Below, one piece after another: positions 1 to 9,167 of a stretch of DNA of 28,329 bases (position 1 is the first letter of the stretch; each line of letters starts with the position of its first letter). Source of the stretch: Amphritea sp. (GTDB lineage Bacteria > Pseudomonadota > Gammaproteobacteria > Pseudomonadales > Balneatricaceae); assembly GCA_018067325.1 (NCBI GenBank), contig JAGPUU010000316.1, positions 1 to 28,329 on the forward strand. The letters run 5' to 3'. The notes under the pieces are model-generated. The model saw only the letters and a program-made list of their open reading frames with translations. It had not been told where the DNA came from and searched no databases. The translations under genes and the position numbers were made by a program.

Positions 1-398
1 CCCGCTTTTTCCATCGGGGTTACTTTCTGACCTAATAAAGTGCCATCAGCTTCCTGATATTGCCAAGACTCGCCTTTCTGCCGCTCATGATAATCACGTA
101 CACGTTGAGCGGCGACAGTTAACGCCTTGTACTGATCCGCAGGAAGGTTCTCAAGAGCCCGCTGCATATCCTCTTGGGAAAACTCAAGCTCTTTCATGGA
201 GCCGGCACTGAGACGATCAAAACGGTTGGTATACTCAACCACCGCCTTATCACCTTCAGCTTTAACCCGCTCAAGGATCTCACCAACAATTAGGTTTACC
301 TCTTTGTTGGAAACCGATTCCCACGCCAGCAGCTTATCCAGCTGCTCACTGAAATCCGACTGCTGGCTGTCTAATCTTAAAATTTCTGGTTTGGCCAT
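1..398 (-). CDS. hisD: Histidinol dehydrogenase, N-terminal part (cut by window edge)
   Basis: Only the first 132 codons are inside the window; the rest lies beyond position 1. HisD is the NAD-dependent enzyme that oxidises histidinol to histidine in the last two steps of histidine biosynthesis, in the cytoplasm. The ATG is at 398-396, and the frame reads MAKPEILRLDSQQSDF onward without a stop to the edge. It contains the family-typical N-terminal stretch with VVEYTNRFD and a helix ending VRDYHERQK. The catalytic and zinc-binding residues are downstream and cannot be seen. The start lies two bases after the hisG stop, so the two genes are almost certainly co-transcribed and translationally coupled. 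The identification rests on the N-terminal sequence and on hisG being next door. Confidence 0.9.
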   Translation of the reverse strand, partial: MAKPEILRLDSQQSDFSEQLDKLLAWESVSNKEVNLIVGEILERVKAEGDKAVVEYTNRFDRLSAGSMKELEFSQEDMQRALENLPADQYKALTVAAQRVRDYHERQKGESWQYQEADGTLLGQKVTPMEKA

Positions 399-400
399 TT

Positions 401-1066
401 TTATTCAGCCTTCTCCATTAACGCTTCTTCTTTACGGGCTTCAACGGCAGCCGTCAACAACTCAAGAATAGGTTGTATCTGTCGGTGCTTCATCTTCATT
501 GCAGCCTTACCTACAACCATACGAGAACTGACATAGCAGATATCTTCTAAGGGCTCTAAGCCATTAGCCAGTAATGTATTTCCGGTATCAACAATATCTA
601 CAATACGATCAGCCAGCCCCATAATAGGCGCCAACTCCATCGCTCCATAGAGCTTTATAATGTCTACCTGGCGCCCCTGACGGGCAAAGTACGCCTTGGT
701 CACATTGACAAATTTAGTAGCAACCTTCATTCGCCCCTGAACATCAGCGGCACCTTTCATTCCCGCCACCATCAACCTGCACTTGGCTATATCCAGATCC
801 AGCGGTTCATAAAGGCCTTTTGCACCGTACTCAAGCAATACATCCTTACCGGCAACACCCATATCAGCACCGCCATTCTCAACGTAAGTCGGCACATCGG
901 TAGCACGGATAACAACCAGCTTAATATTGTCGTGATTGGTATCGAAAATCAGCTTACGACTGCTGAAAATATCTTCTGCAGGAATAATGTTAGCTGCCTC
1001 CAAGAGAGGCAGCGTATCTTTCAGAATACGCCCTTTAGAAAGCGCTATAGTCAGGTTCTGTTTCAT
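401..1066 (-). CDS. hisG: ATP phosphoribosyltransferase, short form
   Basis: Catalyses the first step of histidine biosynthesis, joining ATP and PRPP to give phosphoribosyl-ATP. At 221 residues it is the short form, which lacks the C-terminal regulatory domain of the roughly 300-residue long form. Short HisG proteins work with the HisRS-like regulatory subunit HisZ, which is not in this window. Visible marks are the N-terminal [10 protein letters not shown], the substrate-binding [17 protein letters not shown] at about 65-81, and the PRPP-loop-like [14 protein letters not shown] near 157-170. It lies 90 bases after murA and two bases before hisD. Feedback control by histidine would have to come through HisZ, which is inferred from the family. 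Confidence 0.95.
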   Translation of the reverse strand: MKQNLTIALSKGRILKDTLPLLEAANIIPAEDIFSSRKLIFDTNHDNIKLVVIRATDVPTYVENGGADMGVAGKDVLLEYGAKGLYEPLDLDIAKCRLMVAGMKGAADVQGRMKVATKFVNVTKAYFARQGRQVDIIKLYGAMELAPIMGLADRIVDIVDTGNTLLANGLEPLEDICYVSSRMVVGKAAMKMKHRQIQPILELLTAAVEARKEEALMEKAE

Positions 1067-1156
1067 ATTTGCTGTTTCGTTGCCACTTTAATGAATCTGG
1101 TCAGACGCTTAGTCTATGCCTAAATATACCGCAAAGCTGTATTCAGCTGACTCCGG

Positions 1157-2431
<1,275 letters not shown>

Positions 2432-2440
2432 CTATGCGCT

Positions 2441-2680
2441 TCAGTTCTGTTCTGCCCATTGGGCACGAGTAAAGGTTTTGATGGTCAGAGCATGAATACT
2501 GCCATCAGCAATCTGATCAGCCAGGCAGGCATAAACCATCTGCTGCTTCTTTACCGGACGCTGACCTTCAAAAAGATCGCCGACTACTGTCACCTGAAAA
2601 TTACATCCTTCACCTTCAGGGAATACTTCACAACCTTCCAGTTTCTCTTCCAGAATTCGTTTTACGTCTTCGATTTGCAT
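2441..2680 (-). CDS. ibaG: BolA/IbaG family iron-sulfur-associated protein
   Basis: A 79-residue BolA-fold protein of the IbaG (YrbA) subfamily, which partners with monothiol glutaredoxins in iron-sulfur handling. The family signature is present: the N-terminal helix IEDVKRILEEKLEGCEV, then GCNFQVTVVGDLFEGQRPVKKQQMVYACL, with the conserved FEGQ..VKRQQ-like helix and a C-terminal IHALTIKTF. In many Gammaproteobacteria ibaG sits between mlaB and murA, and it does here, 21 bases before murA and 113 bases after mlaB. The larger upstream gap suggests ibaG may have its own promoter and head an ibaG-murA-hisGD unit. That is inference; I could not place a good -35/-10 pair. Confidence 0.9.
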   Translation of the reverse strand: MQIEDVKRILEEKLEGCEVFPEGEGCNFQVTVVGDLFEGQRPVKKQQMVYACLADQIADGSIHALTIKTFTRAQWAEQN

Positions 2681-2773
2681 GCATGATACCGATGAAAATT
2701 TGGGGGAAATATTAGGTCGGCAATAATAGCCGAAAATATGACAAAAGGCGATATCTGTAGAGAAACAGCTAGT

Positions 2774-2788
2774 CTGAGTAGCACTCAG
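2774..2788 (-). terminator. Small hairpin after mlaB, possible weak terminator
   Basis: Just past the mlaB stop on the minus strand there is a perfect 6-bp inverted repeat, CTGAGT and ACTCAG, with a 3-base loop. Flanking CTAG tetramers could extend it through an uneven internal loop. It is followed by CTGTTTCTC rather than a clean T-run, so termination would be partial at best. It may separate the mla genes from ibaG-murA. Confidence 0.3.
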
Positions 2789-2793
2789 CCCGG

Positions 2794-3084
2794 CTAGTTC
2801 AATAAAGACTCCAGCCCTGCTAATCGGGCGATAGAGCTAAGCTCAGCAGGAACATTCTGTGCTTTCAACTCCAGCTTCCGGCCATGGGAGCGGCGCTGCA
2901 AACATAACCAGAGCGACACCGCTGAACTATCCACCCGAGAAACTGAGCCAAAGTCGATTACAAGCAGCTGCTCTGCCCTATCGACAGCAGACTCAAGCTG
3001 CGCCCTGACCGATAAAACCGTACTGAATATCAGATCACCGGACAGTACAGCAGAGCTACCATCAATCTCAACCTTAGCGGCCAT
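2794..3084 (-). CDS. mlaB: MlaB, STAS-domain subunit of the Mla phospholipid transporter
   Basis: A 96-residue cytoplasmic STAS protein that binds the MlaF ATPase and supports activity of the MlaFEDB complex at the inner membrane. The STAS core is visible: a beta strand DGSSAVLSGDLIFSTV, then LLVIDFGSVSRVDSSAVSLWLCLQRR, where the VDSSA turn corresponds to the conserved Ser/Thr loop of the family. The ATG overlaps the mlaC stop by one base (TGATG), so translation is coupled. The protein is otherwise poorly conserved, as is normal for MlaB. Identity comes from the fold signature plus position at the end of mlaFEDC. Confidence 0.92.
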   Translation of the reverse strand: MAAKVEIDGSSAVLSGDLIFSTVLSVRAQLESAVDRAEQLLVIDFGSVSRVDSSAVSLWLCLQRRSHGRKLELKAQNVPAELSSIARLAGLESLLN

Positions 3085-3728
3085 CAGCTATCCTTACTAC
3101 TGTTATTAGCGATGGCTATCTTCCAGTCTGAAATGACCTGTTTGACGTCTCCATTACTACGGGAAACCATATCTGAAAACTGATTTTTAAAATTCAACCG
3201 TAGATTAATTCCATCCACCAGAACATTTACCAGTTTCCAGCCGTCAGTCTGTTTCAGCATGTAATACACAAGCGTATATTGTTGCCCCAGAGAGGAATAG
3301 ATGTAAACACTAACTATCTGCTTATCTTCATCAGGGCTTGGCCTACCTTGCGGAGCCATTTCATAGCGCACGATACCAAAACCAACCAGAGACTTAGCAA
3401 AGGTACGTACCATGGTATCTTTAAATACGCCTGAAAAAACCTGCTGCTGCTGCTCGTTTACACGGCGGTAATACTTGCCCATAACTCGCTTAGATACATA
3501 ATCAAAATCCACTACAGGATTAAGAATAGCTTCGATCTCATTAATTAGCGGCTCTTCCTGCTCTGACTGCTTCAAGGCTTCATTCTCAAGCACACTCATC
3601 ATGCTAGCAGAAGCTTGCTCTACAGCCCCTCGCGCCTCATCCCAGGAGGCGTTTGCAGTAAAGGTAATAAAAAACATGGCCAACGTAGCCAAGCCGCGGT
3701 TCAAATAACTCATTTTAATCAATTCCAT
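3084..3728 (-). CDS. mlaC: MlaC, periplasmic phospholipid-binding protein
   Basis: A 214-residue periplasmic shuttle that carries phospholipid between the outer-membrane MlaA complex and the inner-membrane MlaFEDB complex. The N-terminus has a signal peptide with the hydrophobic stretch LATLAMFFITFTANA and likely cleavage after TANA. The mature part shows the MlaC/Ttg2D pattern: VVDFDYVSKRVMGKYYRR near residues 70-90, then a region ending VNVLVDGINLRLNFKNQF and a final VISDWK helix. The ATG at 3728 has an AGGA just upstream. A second ATG five codons in lacks one but would also give a good signal peptide. It is 28 bases after mlaD and overlaps mlaB by one base. Confidence 0.94.
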   Translation of the reverse strand: MELIKMSYLNRGLATLAMFFITFTANASWDEARGAVEQASASMMSVLENEALKQSEQEEPLINEIEAILNPVVDFDYVSKRVMGKYYRRVNEQQQQVFSGVFKDTMVRTFAKSLVGFGIVRYEMAPQGRPSPDEDKQIVSVYIYSSLGQQYTLVYYMLKQTDGWKLVNVLVDGINLRLNFKNQFSDMVSRSNGDVKQVISDWKIAIANNSSKDS

Positions 3729-3756
3729 TTTCCTAACAAACCGGTTCTACAAAAAA

Positions 3757-4215
3757 TTACTCAGAAGCGTTATTGAAGAGAAACTTACCGATTAACTCTT
3801 CCAGTACCAGAGAGGACTGGGTATCTTCAATATACCCCCCCTCTTTTAGCACCTCATCATCCGCACCTGTGGTAATGCCAATATATTTTTCTCCCAACAG
3901 CCCTGATGTCAGGATAGATGCTGAACTATCAACTGTCAGGTAATCCACATCGCCATTCAACTCAATTTCAACAACAGCCATCAACCTTTCAGGATCAATA
4001 TGAATATCACTCACCTGCCCAATGGTCACTCCGGACATGGACACTTTTGAGCGCGCAGTCAGCCCGCCTACATTCTCAAACAAAGCATAGACTTTATATG
4101 AGCCTTCCTGCTTTGATAGCCCCAGCCCGCTGACATTGAAAGCCAATACCGCCAGTGAGAATGCTCCCACTAACATAAAGATACCAACACCCAGTTCAAC
4201 TCCACGAATACGCAT
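3757..4215 (-). CDS. mlaD: MlaD, MCE-domain inner-membrane lipid-transport protein
   Basis: A 152-residue single-pass protein whose periplasmic MCE domain forms a hexameric ring that contacts MlaE. The transmembrane segment is about residues 8-28 (VGIFMLVGAFSLAVLAF). The MCE domain follows: YALFENVGGLTARSKVSMSGVTIGQV, then ASILTSGLLGEKYIGITTG. The C-terminal tail after the MCE domain is short, ending FLFNNASE. It is shorter than the E. coli protein (about 183 residues as I recall) and closer to Pseudomonas-type Ttg2C. It is three bases downstream of mlaE, so the genes are coupled. Confidence 0.95.
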   Translation of the reverse strand: MRIRGVELGVGIFMLVGAFSLAVLAFNVSGLGLSKQEGSYKVYALFENVGGLTARSKVSMSGVTIGQVSDIHIDPERLMAVVEIELNGDVDYLTVDSSASILTSGLLGEKYIGITTGADDEVLKEGGYIEDTQSSLVLEELIGKFLFNNASE

Positions 4216-4218
4216 GAT

Positions 4219-5016
4219 TCAAAAATCTCCAAACATCAGTGCTGTCATAATAAAATCGAGTCCCAGTATAGCCAGAGATGAATAGACAACTGTTTTAGTT
4301 GTTGCCTGACTTATCCCCTCAGAGGTGGGTATTGAATCATACCCCTGAAACACTGCTACCCAGGTCACAACCAAACCAAAGACCTGTGCTTTAATCAGGC
4401 CATTTACCACATCATCAAAGAAATCAACTGAGTTTTGCATATTCGCCCAGAAAGACCCTTCATAAATTCCCAGCCACTCAACCCCGACTAGCATCCCTCC
4501 CCAGATACCAACAGCACTGAATATCATAGTAAGAATAGGCAAACTAATAAAACCTGCCCAGAAACGCGGAGCAATAATTCGACGTAAAGGATCTACACCG
4601 ATCATCTCCATACTGGACAGCTGCTCAGTTGTCTTCATCAGGCCGATTTCAGCCGTTAAAGCCGAACCAGCTCTACCCGCAAACAGCAATGCCGCAACGA
4701 CCGGAGCCAATTCTCGGACCAGACTCAGAGCCACCATCTGTCCAACCGCTTGCTCCGTTCCGTAATCCACCAGCAGGGTATAACCCTGAAGAGCCAGAAC
4801 CATGCCTATAAAAAGCCCGGAAACAATAATAATAATCATCGACTGTACGCCGACGGAATAGAGCTGACGAATCAATAGCGGAAATGATTGAACAGGATCG
4901 GGCCGAGCGACAATAGCATGAGCTAAAATCATACCGGATCGACCAATAGCTGCGACTTTATCCAATCCAGAGCGCCCCAATAGAGCGATGCTGTCTAATA
5001 CTGGCTGCATCAACAC
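4219..5016 (-). CDS. mlaE: MlaE, permease of the Mla phospholipid transporter
   Basis: A 265-residue integral inner-membrane protein, the channel-forming permease of MlaFEDB. It has the N-terminal amphipathic part, several hydrophobic segments ([19 protein letters not shown] near 60-78, [23 protein letters not shown] near 155-178, a terminal [16 protein letters not shown]) and the highly conserved core [27 protein letters not shown] at about 99-125, typical of the MlaE/YrbE family. The next conserved block, [21 protein letters not shown], is also present. Its start overlaps the mlaF end by 7 bases. Confidence 0.96.
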   Translation of the reverse strand: MLMQPVLDSIALLGRSGLDKVAAIGRSGMILAHAIVARPDPVQSFPLLIRQLYSVGVQSMIIIIVSGLFIGMVLALQGYTLLVDYGTEQAVGQMVALSLVRELAPVVAALLFAGRAGSALTAEIGLMKTTEQLSSMEMIGVDPLRRIIAPRFWAGFISLPILTMIFSAVGIWGGMLVGVEWLGIYEGSFWANMQNSVDFFDDVVNGLIKAQVFGLVVTWVAVFQGYDSIPTSEGISQATTKTVVYSSLAILGLDFIMTALMFGDF

Positions 5017-5819
5017 CCCTCCATCAGTTCTGTAGCAATATCAGCAGCAGGGAAATGGAATGGAACAGGCCCATCTGGTAATCCCAACATAAACTGCCGG
5101 ACCTGTTCCGAATCCACCTGTTGCAACTGGTCAGGAGTCCCCTGCGCGATCACTCCTGAATCAGCAATTATGTAGACATAATCAGCGATACTCAGGGTTT
5201 CCTTAATATCGTGGGAAACAATAATACTGGTATGCCCCAGAGCCTGGTTGAGCTTCTGAATCAAATTAACCAGCACACCCATCGCGATAGGGTCCTGGCC
5301 GGTAAACGGTTCATCATACATAACCAAAGCAGGTGCAAGCGCTATTGCCCGGGCCAAAGCAACTCTTCGAGACATACCACCTGATAGCTCGCTTGGCATA
5401 AGCTGCGCGGCTCCGCGTAAACCTACCGCTTGGAGCTTCATCAGCACAACATCTCTGACCATATCCTCAGGCAGTTTGGTATGCACCCTAATGGGAAAAG
5501 CTACATTTTCAAAAACGGTCATATCGGTAAATAGAGCACCGCTCTGAAACAACATGCCCATTTTTTCACGGACATCAAATAATTCGGAGCGTCCGAGGCG
5601 GGGAATATCATCACCATCCAGCAAAATAGAACCCGAATCAGGCTTCAATTGGCCGCCAATCAATCTGAGCAGTGTGGTTTTACCTGTACCACTGGGCCCC
5701 ATAATCGCCGTTACTTTACCCCGGGGAATACGTATATCTACATCTTTATAGATGTAGCGCCCCCCCCGGCTAAAAGTAAGTTGTTTGATATCAATAATAA
5801 TATCGTCAAAAAAATCCAT
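5010..5819 (-). CDS. mlaF: MlaF, ABC ATPase of the Mla phospholipid transporter
   Basis: A 269-residue cytoplasmic ATPase that powers lipid movement through MlaE. All ABC motifs are intact: Walker [10 protein letters not shown] at 41-49, Q-loop LFQSGALF near 90-97, signature [15 protein letters not shown] from 144, Walker [10 protein letters not shown] at 164-172 and the H-loop His203 in VSHD. The LSGGMSRR signature is the MlaF-type variant. It is the first gene of the minus-strand mla operon, and its promoter must lie in the 262-base divergent gap with yrbG. On the minus strand TATATT (5889-5884) is a possible -10, but I see no good -35. A perfect hairpin at 5858-5880 lies 38 bases upstream of the ATG. 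Confidence 0.97.
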   Translation of the reverse strand: MDFFDDIIIDIKQLTFSRGGRYIYKDVDIRIPRGKVTAIMGPSGTGKTTLLRLIGGQLKPDSGSILLDGDDIPRLGRSELFDVREKMGMLFQSGALFTDMTVFENVAFPIRVHTKLPEDMVRDVVLMKLQAVGLRGAAQLMPSELSGGMSRRVALARAIALAPALVMYDEPFTGQDPIAMGVLVNLIQKLNQALGHTSIIVSHDIKETLSIADYVYIIADSGVIAQGTPDQLQQVDSEQVRQFMLGLPDGPVPFHFPAADIATELMEGC

Positions 5820-5857
5820 AATAACGATGACTCTAGCTAGACCACATAAGGGCTACG

Positions 5858-5880
5858 AAGCAGTATCGTTGATACTGCTT
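5858..5880. promoter_or_regulatory. Perfect 10-bp hairpin or operator between mlaF and yrbG
   Basis: AAGCAGTATC and GATACTGCTT form a perfect 10-bp inverted repeat with a 3-base loop (GTT). Neither strand has a T-run after it, so it does not look like a terminator. It could be a dimeric regulator site or a hairpin in the mlaF leader. The inner motif recurs at 5994-6003 (see the next entry). Confidence 0.5.
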
Positions 5881-5993
5881 ACAAATATAAATTGATGCCG
5901 GAGAGGTGAACTTTAATCGACCCAGAACCGCCGTAATTCCATCAAAAAACGCGGGGCAACTATAACACTCTTGCTGCTAAACTTGAATAATTT

Positions 5994-6003
5994 CAGTATC
6001 AAC
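5994..6003. promoter_or_regulatory. Distant second copy of the CAGTATC element
   Basis: CAGTATCAAC here is the exact reverse complement of GTTGATACTG at 5868-5877, about 117 bases away. CAGTATC therefore occurs three times in the mlaF-yrbG gap: 5861-5867 (+), 5871-5877 (-) and 5994-6000 (+). A shared operator is possible; no regulator can be named. Confidence 0.35.
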
Positions 6004-6029
6004 TGCAGCAACCTCTTGCACAAATTCCG

Positions 6030-6035
6030 TATAAT
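6030..6035 (+). promoter_or_regulatory. Possible -10 element upstream of yrbG
   Basis: A perfect TATAAT lies 46 bases before the yrbG ATG. No good -35 sits at 16-18 bases; TTGCAC at 6016-6021 is only 8 bases away. It would need an activator or be a chance match. It is a candidate promoter for the yrbG-kdsD-kdsC-lpt unit. Confidence 0.35.
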
Positions 6036-6081
6036 TCATTAAATAGGCCTCCGTTTTAACCACAGCTGAATAAATAACCTG

Positions 6082-7035
6082 ATGCTATACCCTATTATTG
6101 CCCTTTTAGTTGGTTTCATTATTTTGGTCTGGAGTGCAGACCGTTTCGTCATCGGTGCGGCAAGCACCGCCAAAAACTTTGGCATGTCCCCCATGCTGAT
6201 CGGACTAACCGTGGTCTCTTTTGGCACCTCTGCGCCGGAAATTCTGGTTGCGATTATGGCCTCTAGCACCGGCGCGGGAAGTCTCGCGATAGGAAACGCT
6301 CTGGGATCGAATATAGCGAATATAGGGCTAGTGCTGGGAATAACCGCACTGGTAGCTCCACTGCCTGTACGTTCAAAAGTATTGAAACAAGAGATCCCCC
6401 TACTACTAGCAATAACTTTTCTTGCCGGTGGCGTCCTCTACGATCTGTATCTTGGACGAATCGATTCCATCATTCTTATCCTTTCACTGATAGCCTGCCT
6501 GTTCCTGTTCACACGATTTCAACGCAATGCCAGTGATGAAGACATCGCAGATGAAGAGGAAGAGCTTCCTGAGTTACCCACTTCGTGGGCCGTTTTCTGG
6601 CTTATTACCGGCCTTTTACTGCTAGCTGGCAGCTCCCGGTTACTGGTCTGGGGCGCGACAGAGATAGCGACCACTCTTGGCGTGAGTGAACTTATTATCG
6701 GTCTGACCATCGTAGCTATAGGCACTAGCCTGCCAGAGCTGGCTGCCTCGGTTGCCAGCGCCTTGAAAGGCCATACTGATATAGCACTCGGCAACATCGT
6801 TGGCTCAAATATTTTTAACATTGCCGCAGTCATGGCGGTACCAGGTCTTCTAGCGCCAATTGAGCTGGAGTCAATAGTACTATTGCGTGACTACGGGATG
6901 ACACTTGGACTAACCTTGTTGTTAGCGTTACTTGCACTCTTCCAAAAACCACCAAATATCTCGCGCGTCGAGGGTGGAATACTGCTGGCAGCCTATGCAG
7001 GCTATCTGGCACTGCTATACAATATGAGTGTTTGA
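6082..7035 (+). CDS. yrbG: Calcium/sodium antiporter of the CaCA family (YrbG-like)
   Basis: A 317-residue inner-membrane exchanger with the CaCA internal duplication. Each half carries the ion-binding alpha-repeat motif: VSFGTSAPEILVA with GTSAPE at 48-53, and VAIGTSLPELAAS with GTSLPE at 214-219. Each is followed by a GNALGSNIANI or GNIVGSNIFNI block. About ten hydrophobic segments are visible. The halves are joined by a strongly acidic cytoplasmic loop (about 151-163, DEDIADEEEELPE). The family exchanges Ca2+ for Na+ or H+; the exact ions cannot be told from sequence. It is first of the plus-strand run, 51 bases before kdsD, the same neighbour as in E. coli. In Pseudomonas, as I recall, this gene is absent from the locus. 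Confidence 0.93.
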   Translation: MLYPIIALLVGFIILVWSADRFVIGAASTAKNFGMSPMLIGLTVVSFGTSAPEILVAIMASSTGAGSLAIGNALGSNIANIGLVLGITALVAPLPVRSKVLKQEIPLLLAITFLAGGVLYDLYLGRIDSIILILSLIACLFLFTRFQRNASDEDIADEEEELPELPTSWAVFWLITGLLLLAGSSRLLVWGATEIATTLGVSELIIGLTIVAIGTSLPELAASVASALKGHTDIALGNIVGSNIFNIAAVMAVPGLLAPIELESIVLLRDYGMTLGLTLLLALLALFQKPPNISRVEGGILLAAYAGYLALLYNMSV

Positions 7036-7086
7036 TTTAACGGGCGGCAACTCTCTCTCTGAATAACGAGCTGTGAATATAGAGCT

Positions 7087-8061
7087 ATGAACAAAGAACT
7101 GGATTTTTTAGCATCAGCTAAACGTACAATTTTGATGGAGCGGGATGCGGTTAATGACCTTCTTACCCACCTGGATTCCAATTTTGAAAAAGCCTGCATG
7201 CTGGCTCTGGAATGCAAAGGCCGAGTAATAGTCACCGGCATGGGTAAAAGCGGTCATATCGGCAATAAAATAGCTGCTACTCTGGCTTCCACCGGCACCC
7301 CCTCATTTTTTGTACACCCAGGCGAAGCCAGTCATGGCGACCTAGGAATGTTCACGCCTAATGATATCGTCATCGCGCTATCCAACTCTGGCGAGACCAG
7401 CGAAGTACTATCCATACTGCCGCTGATTAAGCGCATGAAAGCACCACTCATCAGCATCACGGGAAACCCAGACTCCACTCTATCCCGTAGCGCGGACGCT
7501 AATCTGAACGTCACCATCAGCGAAGAAGCCTGCCCATTAGGCTTAGCTCCTACCTCCAGCACTACTGCAACGCTGGTTATAGGTGATGCGTTGGCTATTG
7601 CACTGCTGGAAGCTCGCGGCTTCAGCGCTGAGGACTTTGCGTTCTCTCATCCGGGCGGCAGTCTGGGACGGCGACTGTTACTCAAAGTATCTGACATTAT
7701 GCACAGCGGAAATGACATTCCCAAGGTCAGCGATTCCACCAAACTCAATGAAGCGTTAATGGAAGTGACCCTGAAGCGACTGGGTATGACAACCGTCGTC
7801 AACGACGCAGGTATTCTGCAAGGGATATTCACTGACGGCGACCTGCGCCGGACCCTAGACCATGAAATCGATATGAAGAACACTTTGATTACCGAAGTCA
7901 TGACCACTAGCTGCACAACGGTTAGCAGTGAAATTCTTGCCGCTGAAGCTCTGCAAATCATGCAGGAAAAACAGATCAATGCATTAATTGTTCTAGATGA
8001 TCTGCAACGACCCGTTGGTGCACTGAACATGCATGACATGCTTAAGGCAGGGGTTATCTAA
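7087..8061 (+). CDS. kdsD: Arabinose-5-phosphate isomerase
   Basis: Interconverts ribulose-5-phosphate and arabinose-5-phosphate, the first step towards Kdo, the inner-core sugar of LPS. The 324 residues comprise an N-terminal SIS domain (about 35-175), with GKGRVIVTGMGKSGHIGNKI-like binding loop, HPGEASHGDLGM and NSGETSEVL, and a C-terminal pair of CBS domains from about residue 205 (VSDIMHSGNDIPKV, then EVMTTSCTTV). This is the full-length KdsD architecture. The stop overlaps the kdsC start by one base (TAATG). Just upstream, GAGCTGTGAA (7068-7077) is nearly repeated as GAGCTATGAA at the true start (7082-7091). The earlier GTG is out of frame. Confidence 0.96.
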   Translation: MNKELDFLASAKRTILMERDAVNDLLTHLDSNFEKACMLALECKGRVIVTGMGKSGHIGNKIAATLASTGTPSFFVHPGEASHGDLGMFTPNDIVIALSNSGETSEVLSILPLIKRMKAPLISITGNPDSTLSRSADANLNVTISEEACPLGLAPTSSTTATLVIGDALAIALLEARGFSAEDFAFSHPGGSLGRRLLLKVSDIMHSGNDIPKVSDSTKLNEALMEVTLKRLGMTTVVNDAGILQGIFTDGDLRRTLDHEIDMKNTLITEVMTTSCTTVSSEILAAEALQIMQEKQINALIVLDDLQRPVGALNMHDMLKAGVI

Positions 8062-8597
8062 TGCATTCAACACTCAGCGAACAACTGATCCAAAAGCTAC
8101 AGCAGGTCAAGCTTGCGGTCTTCGATGTAGACGGCGTTCTTACCGACGGTAAGCTGAACTTCCTGGCTGATGGCTCCGAAGTAAAAAACTTCAACACCCT
8201 GGACGGACTAGGTATCAAGTTACTGGCTCAAAGCGGAATAAAAACCGCCATAATTACCGGCCGTAGTTCCCCCCAGGTAGAACGTAGAGCAAAAGCTCTG
8301 GGTATAGATTATCTGCATCAGGGGCGAGAAGATAAACTCACCGCCCTCAAAGAACTGTGGCAAGACACACACTTCAATGCTGCTCAAACAGCTTACATAG
8401 GCGATGATCTACCGGATCTTGCCGCTATTCGTGCCGTTGCATTTGGCGCGACCGTGAACGGAGGTCACCAATTTGTTGCCCAACATGCAGACTGGTGTAC
8501 CAGCCGCACGGCGGGCAATGGTGCGGGCCGAGAGTTTTGTGAAACCATTCTTGCAGCACAAGGAAAACTGGAAGCTCTGTATGGAGAGTATCTGTAA
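8061..8597 (+). CDS. kdsC: Kdo-8-phosphate phosphatase
   Basis: A 178-residue HAD-superfamily phosphatase, C0 type without a cap, that removes phosphate from Kdo-8-P to release Kdo. Catalytic motif I is FDVDGVLTDG, with nucleophile Asp22 and acid/base Asp24. Motif II is AIITGRSSPQV. Motif III/IV has the lysine-containing REDKLTALKEL and YIGDDLPDLAAI. KdsC proteins work as tetramers. The ATG shares one base with the kdsD stop and is preceded by AGGGG in the kdsD tail. The next gene starts on the base right after the stop. Confidence 0.96.
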   Translation: MHSTLSEQLIQKLQQVKLAVFDVDGVLTDGKLNFLADGSEVKNFNTLDGLGIKLLAQSGIKTAIITGRSSPQVERRAKALGIDYLHQGREDKLTALKELWQDTHFNAAQTAYIGDDLPDLAAIRAVAFGATVNGGHQFVAQHADWCTSRTAGNGAGREFCETILAAQGKLEALYGEYL

Positions 8598-9167
8598 ATG
8601 CTGACCGGCCGAGCCCGACTTGCTGCTGCCGCAGCGATTCTAATTCCCGCTGTCATCTATCTTGGCATGGATGAAGAGCGTCGTCCGAACCGGGTTAAGC
8701 AGGAACCTAACCCCGCTTACCAGCTATCCGATTACTATATTATCAACGGCCGGATCAGAGACTATGACAATACTGGCCAGCTGAAGCAGCAACTCAGTTC
8801 CAGTCAGCTGGAACACCAGCCAGTGCAACAACAAATCCTGGTAACAAACCCTGAGCTACAGCTCTATGCTGACAACCTACCAAGCCATAAAGTCAGCAGT
8901 CTTAAGGGCATAATCCGTGATAACAATGATTTCGTCACTTTAGCCGGCCAGGTTCTATTGCAAGACAACCCGGATCCAATCCAGGCCAACATTTTAAGCA
9001 CTGAATCATTAATGTTTTATCCACAGCAGAATCTGGCAAAAACAGATAAAAAAGTCACCATTACGAACAGTACCAGCACAACCACCAGTGTTGGCATGAC
9101 AATAGACACCGACAGTGGCATTCTTAAACTGCTATCTGATGTAACCGGAGTGCATAATGCTAATTAA
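8598..9167 (+). CDS. lptC: LptC, inner-membrane LPS export protein
   Basis: A 189-residue bitopic protein that receives LPS from the LptB2FG transporter and passes it to LptA. One transmembrane helix lies near the N-terminus (LAAAAAILIPAVIYLGM). The periplasmic part is beta-jellyroll, with the family pattern YQLSDYYIINGRIRDYDNTG and a later ILSTESLMFYPQQNLAKTDKKVTI block. LptC is weakly conserved, so its identity also leans on position between kdsC and lptA. The ATG follows the kdsC stop with no gap, and the 3' end overlaps lptA by 11 bases. Confidence 0.93.
   Translation: MLTGRARLAAAAAILIPAVIYLGMDEERRPNRVKQEPNPAYQLSDYYIINGRIRDYDNTGQLKQQLSSSQLEHQPVQQQILVTNPELQLYADNLPSHKVSSLKGIIRDNNDFVTLAGQVLLQDNPDPIQANILSTESLMFYPQQNLAKTDKKVTITNSTSTTTSVGMTIDTDSGILKLLSDVTGVHNAN

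Noticed and set aside
5858..5880. Intrinsic terminator
   Set aside because: The stem is perfect, but no T-run follows it on either strand, and it lies upstream of both flanking genes.
5820..6081. Sigma-54 (-24/-12) promoter in the mlaF-yrbG gap
   Set aside because: There is a TTGCA at 6016-6020, but no GG-containing -24 element at the required distance. TGGCAC sequences elsewhere fall inside coding regions.
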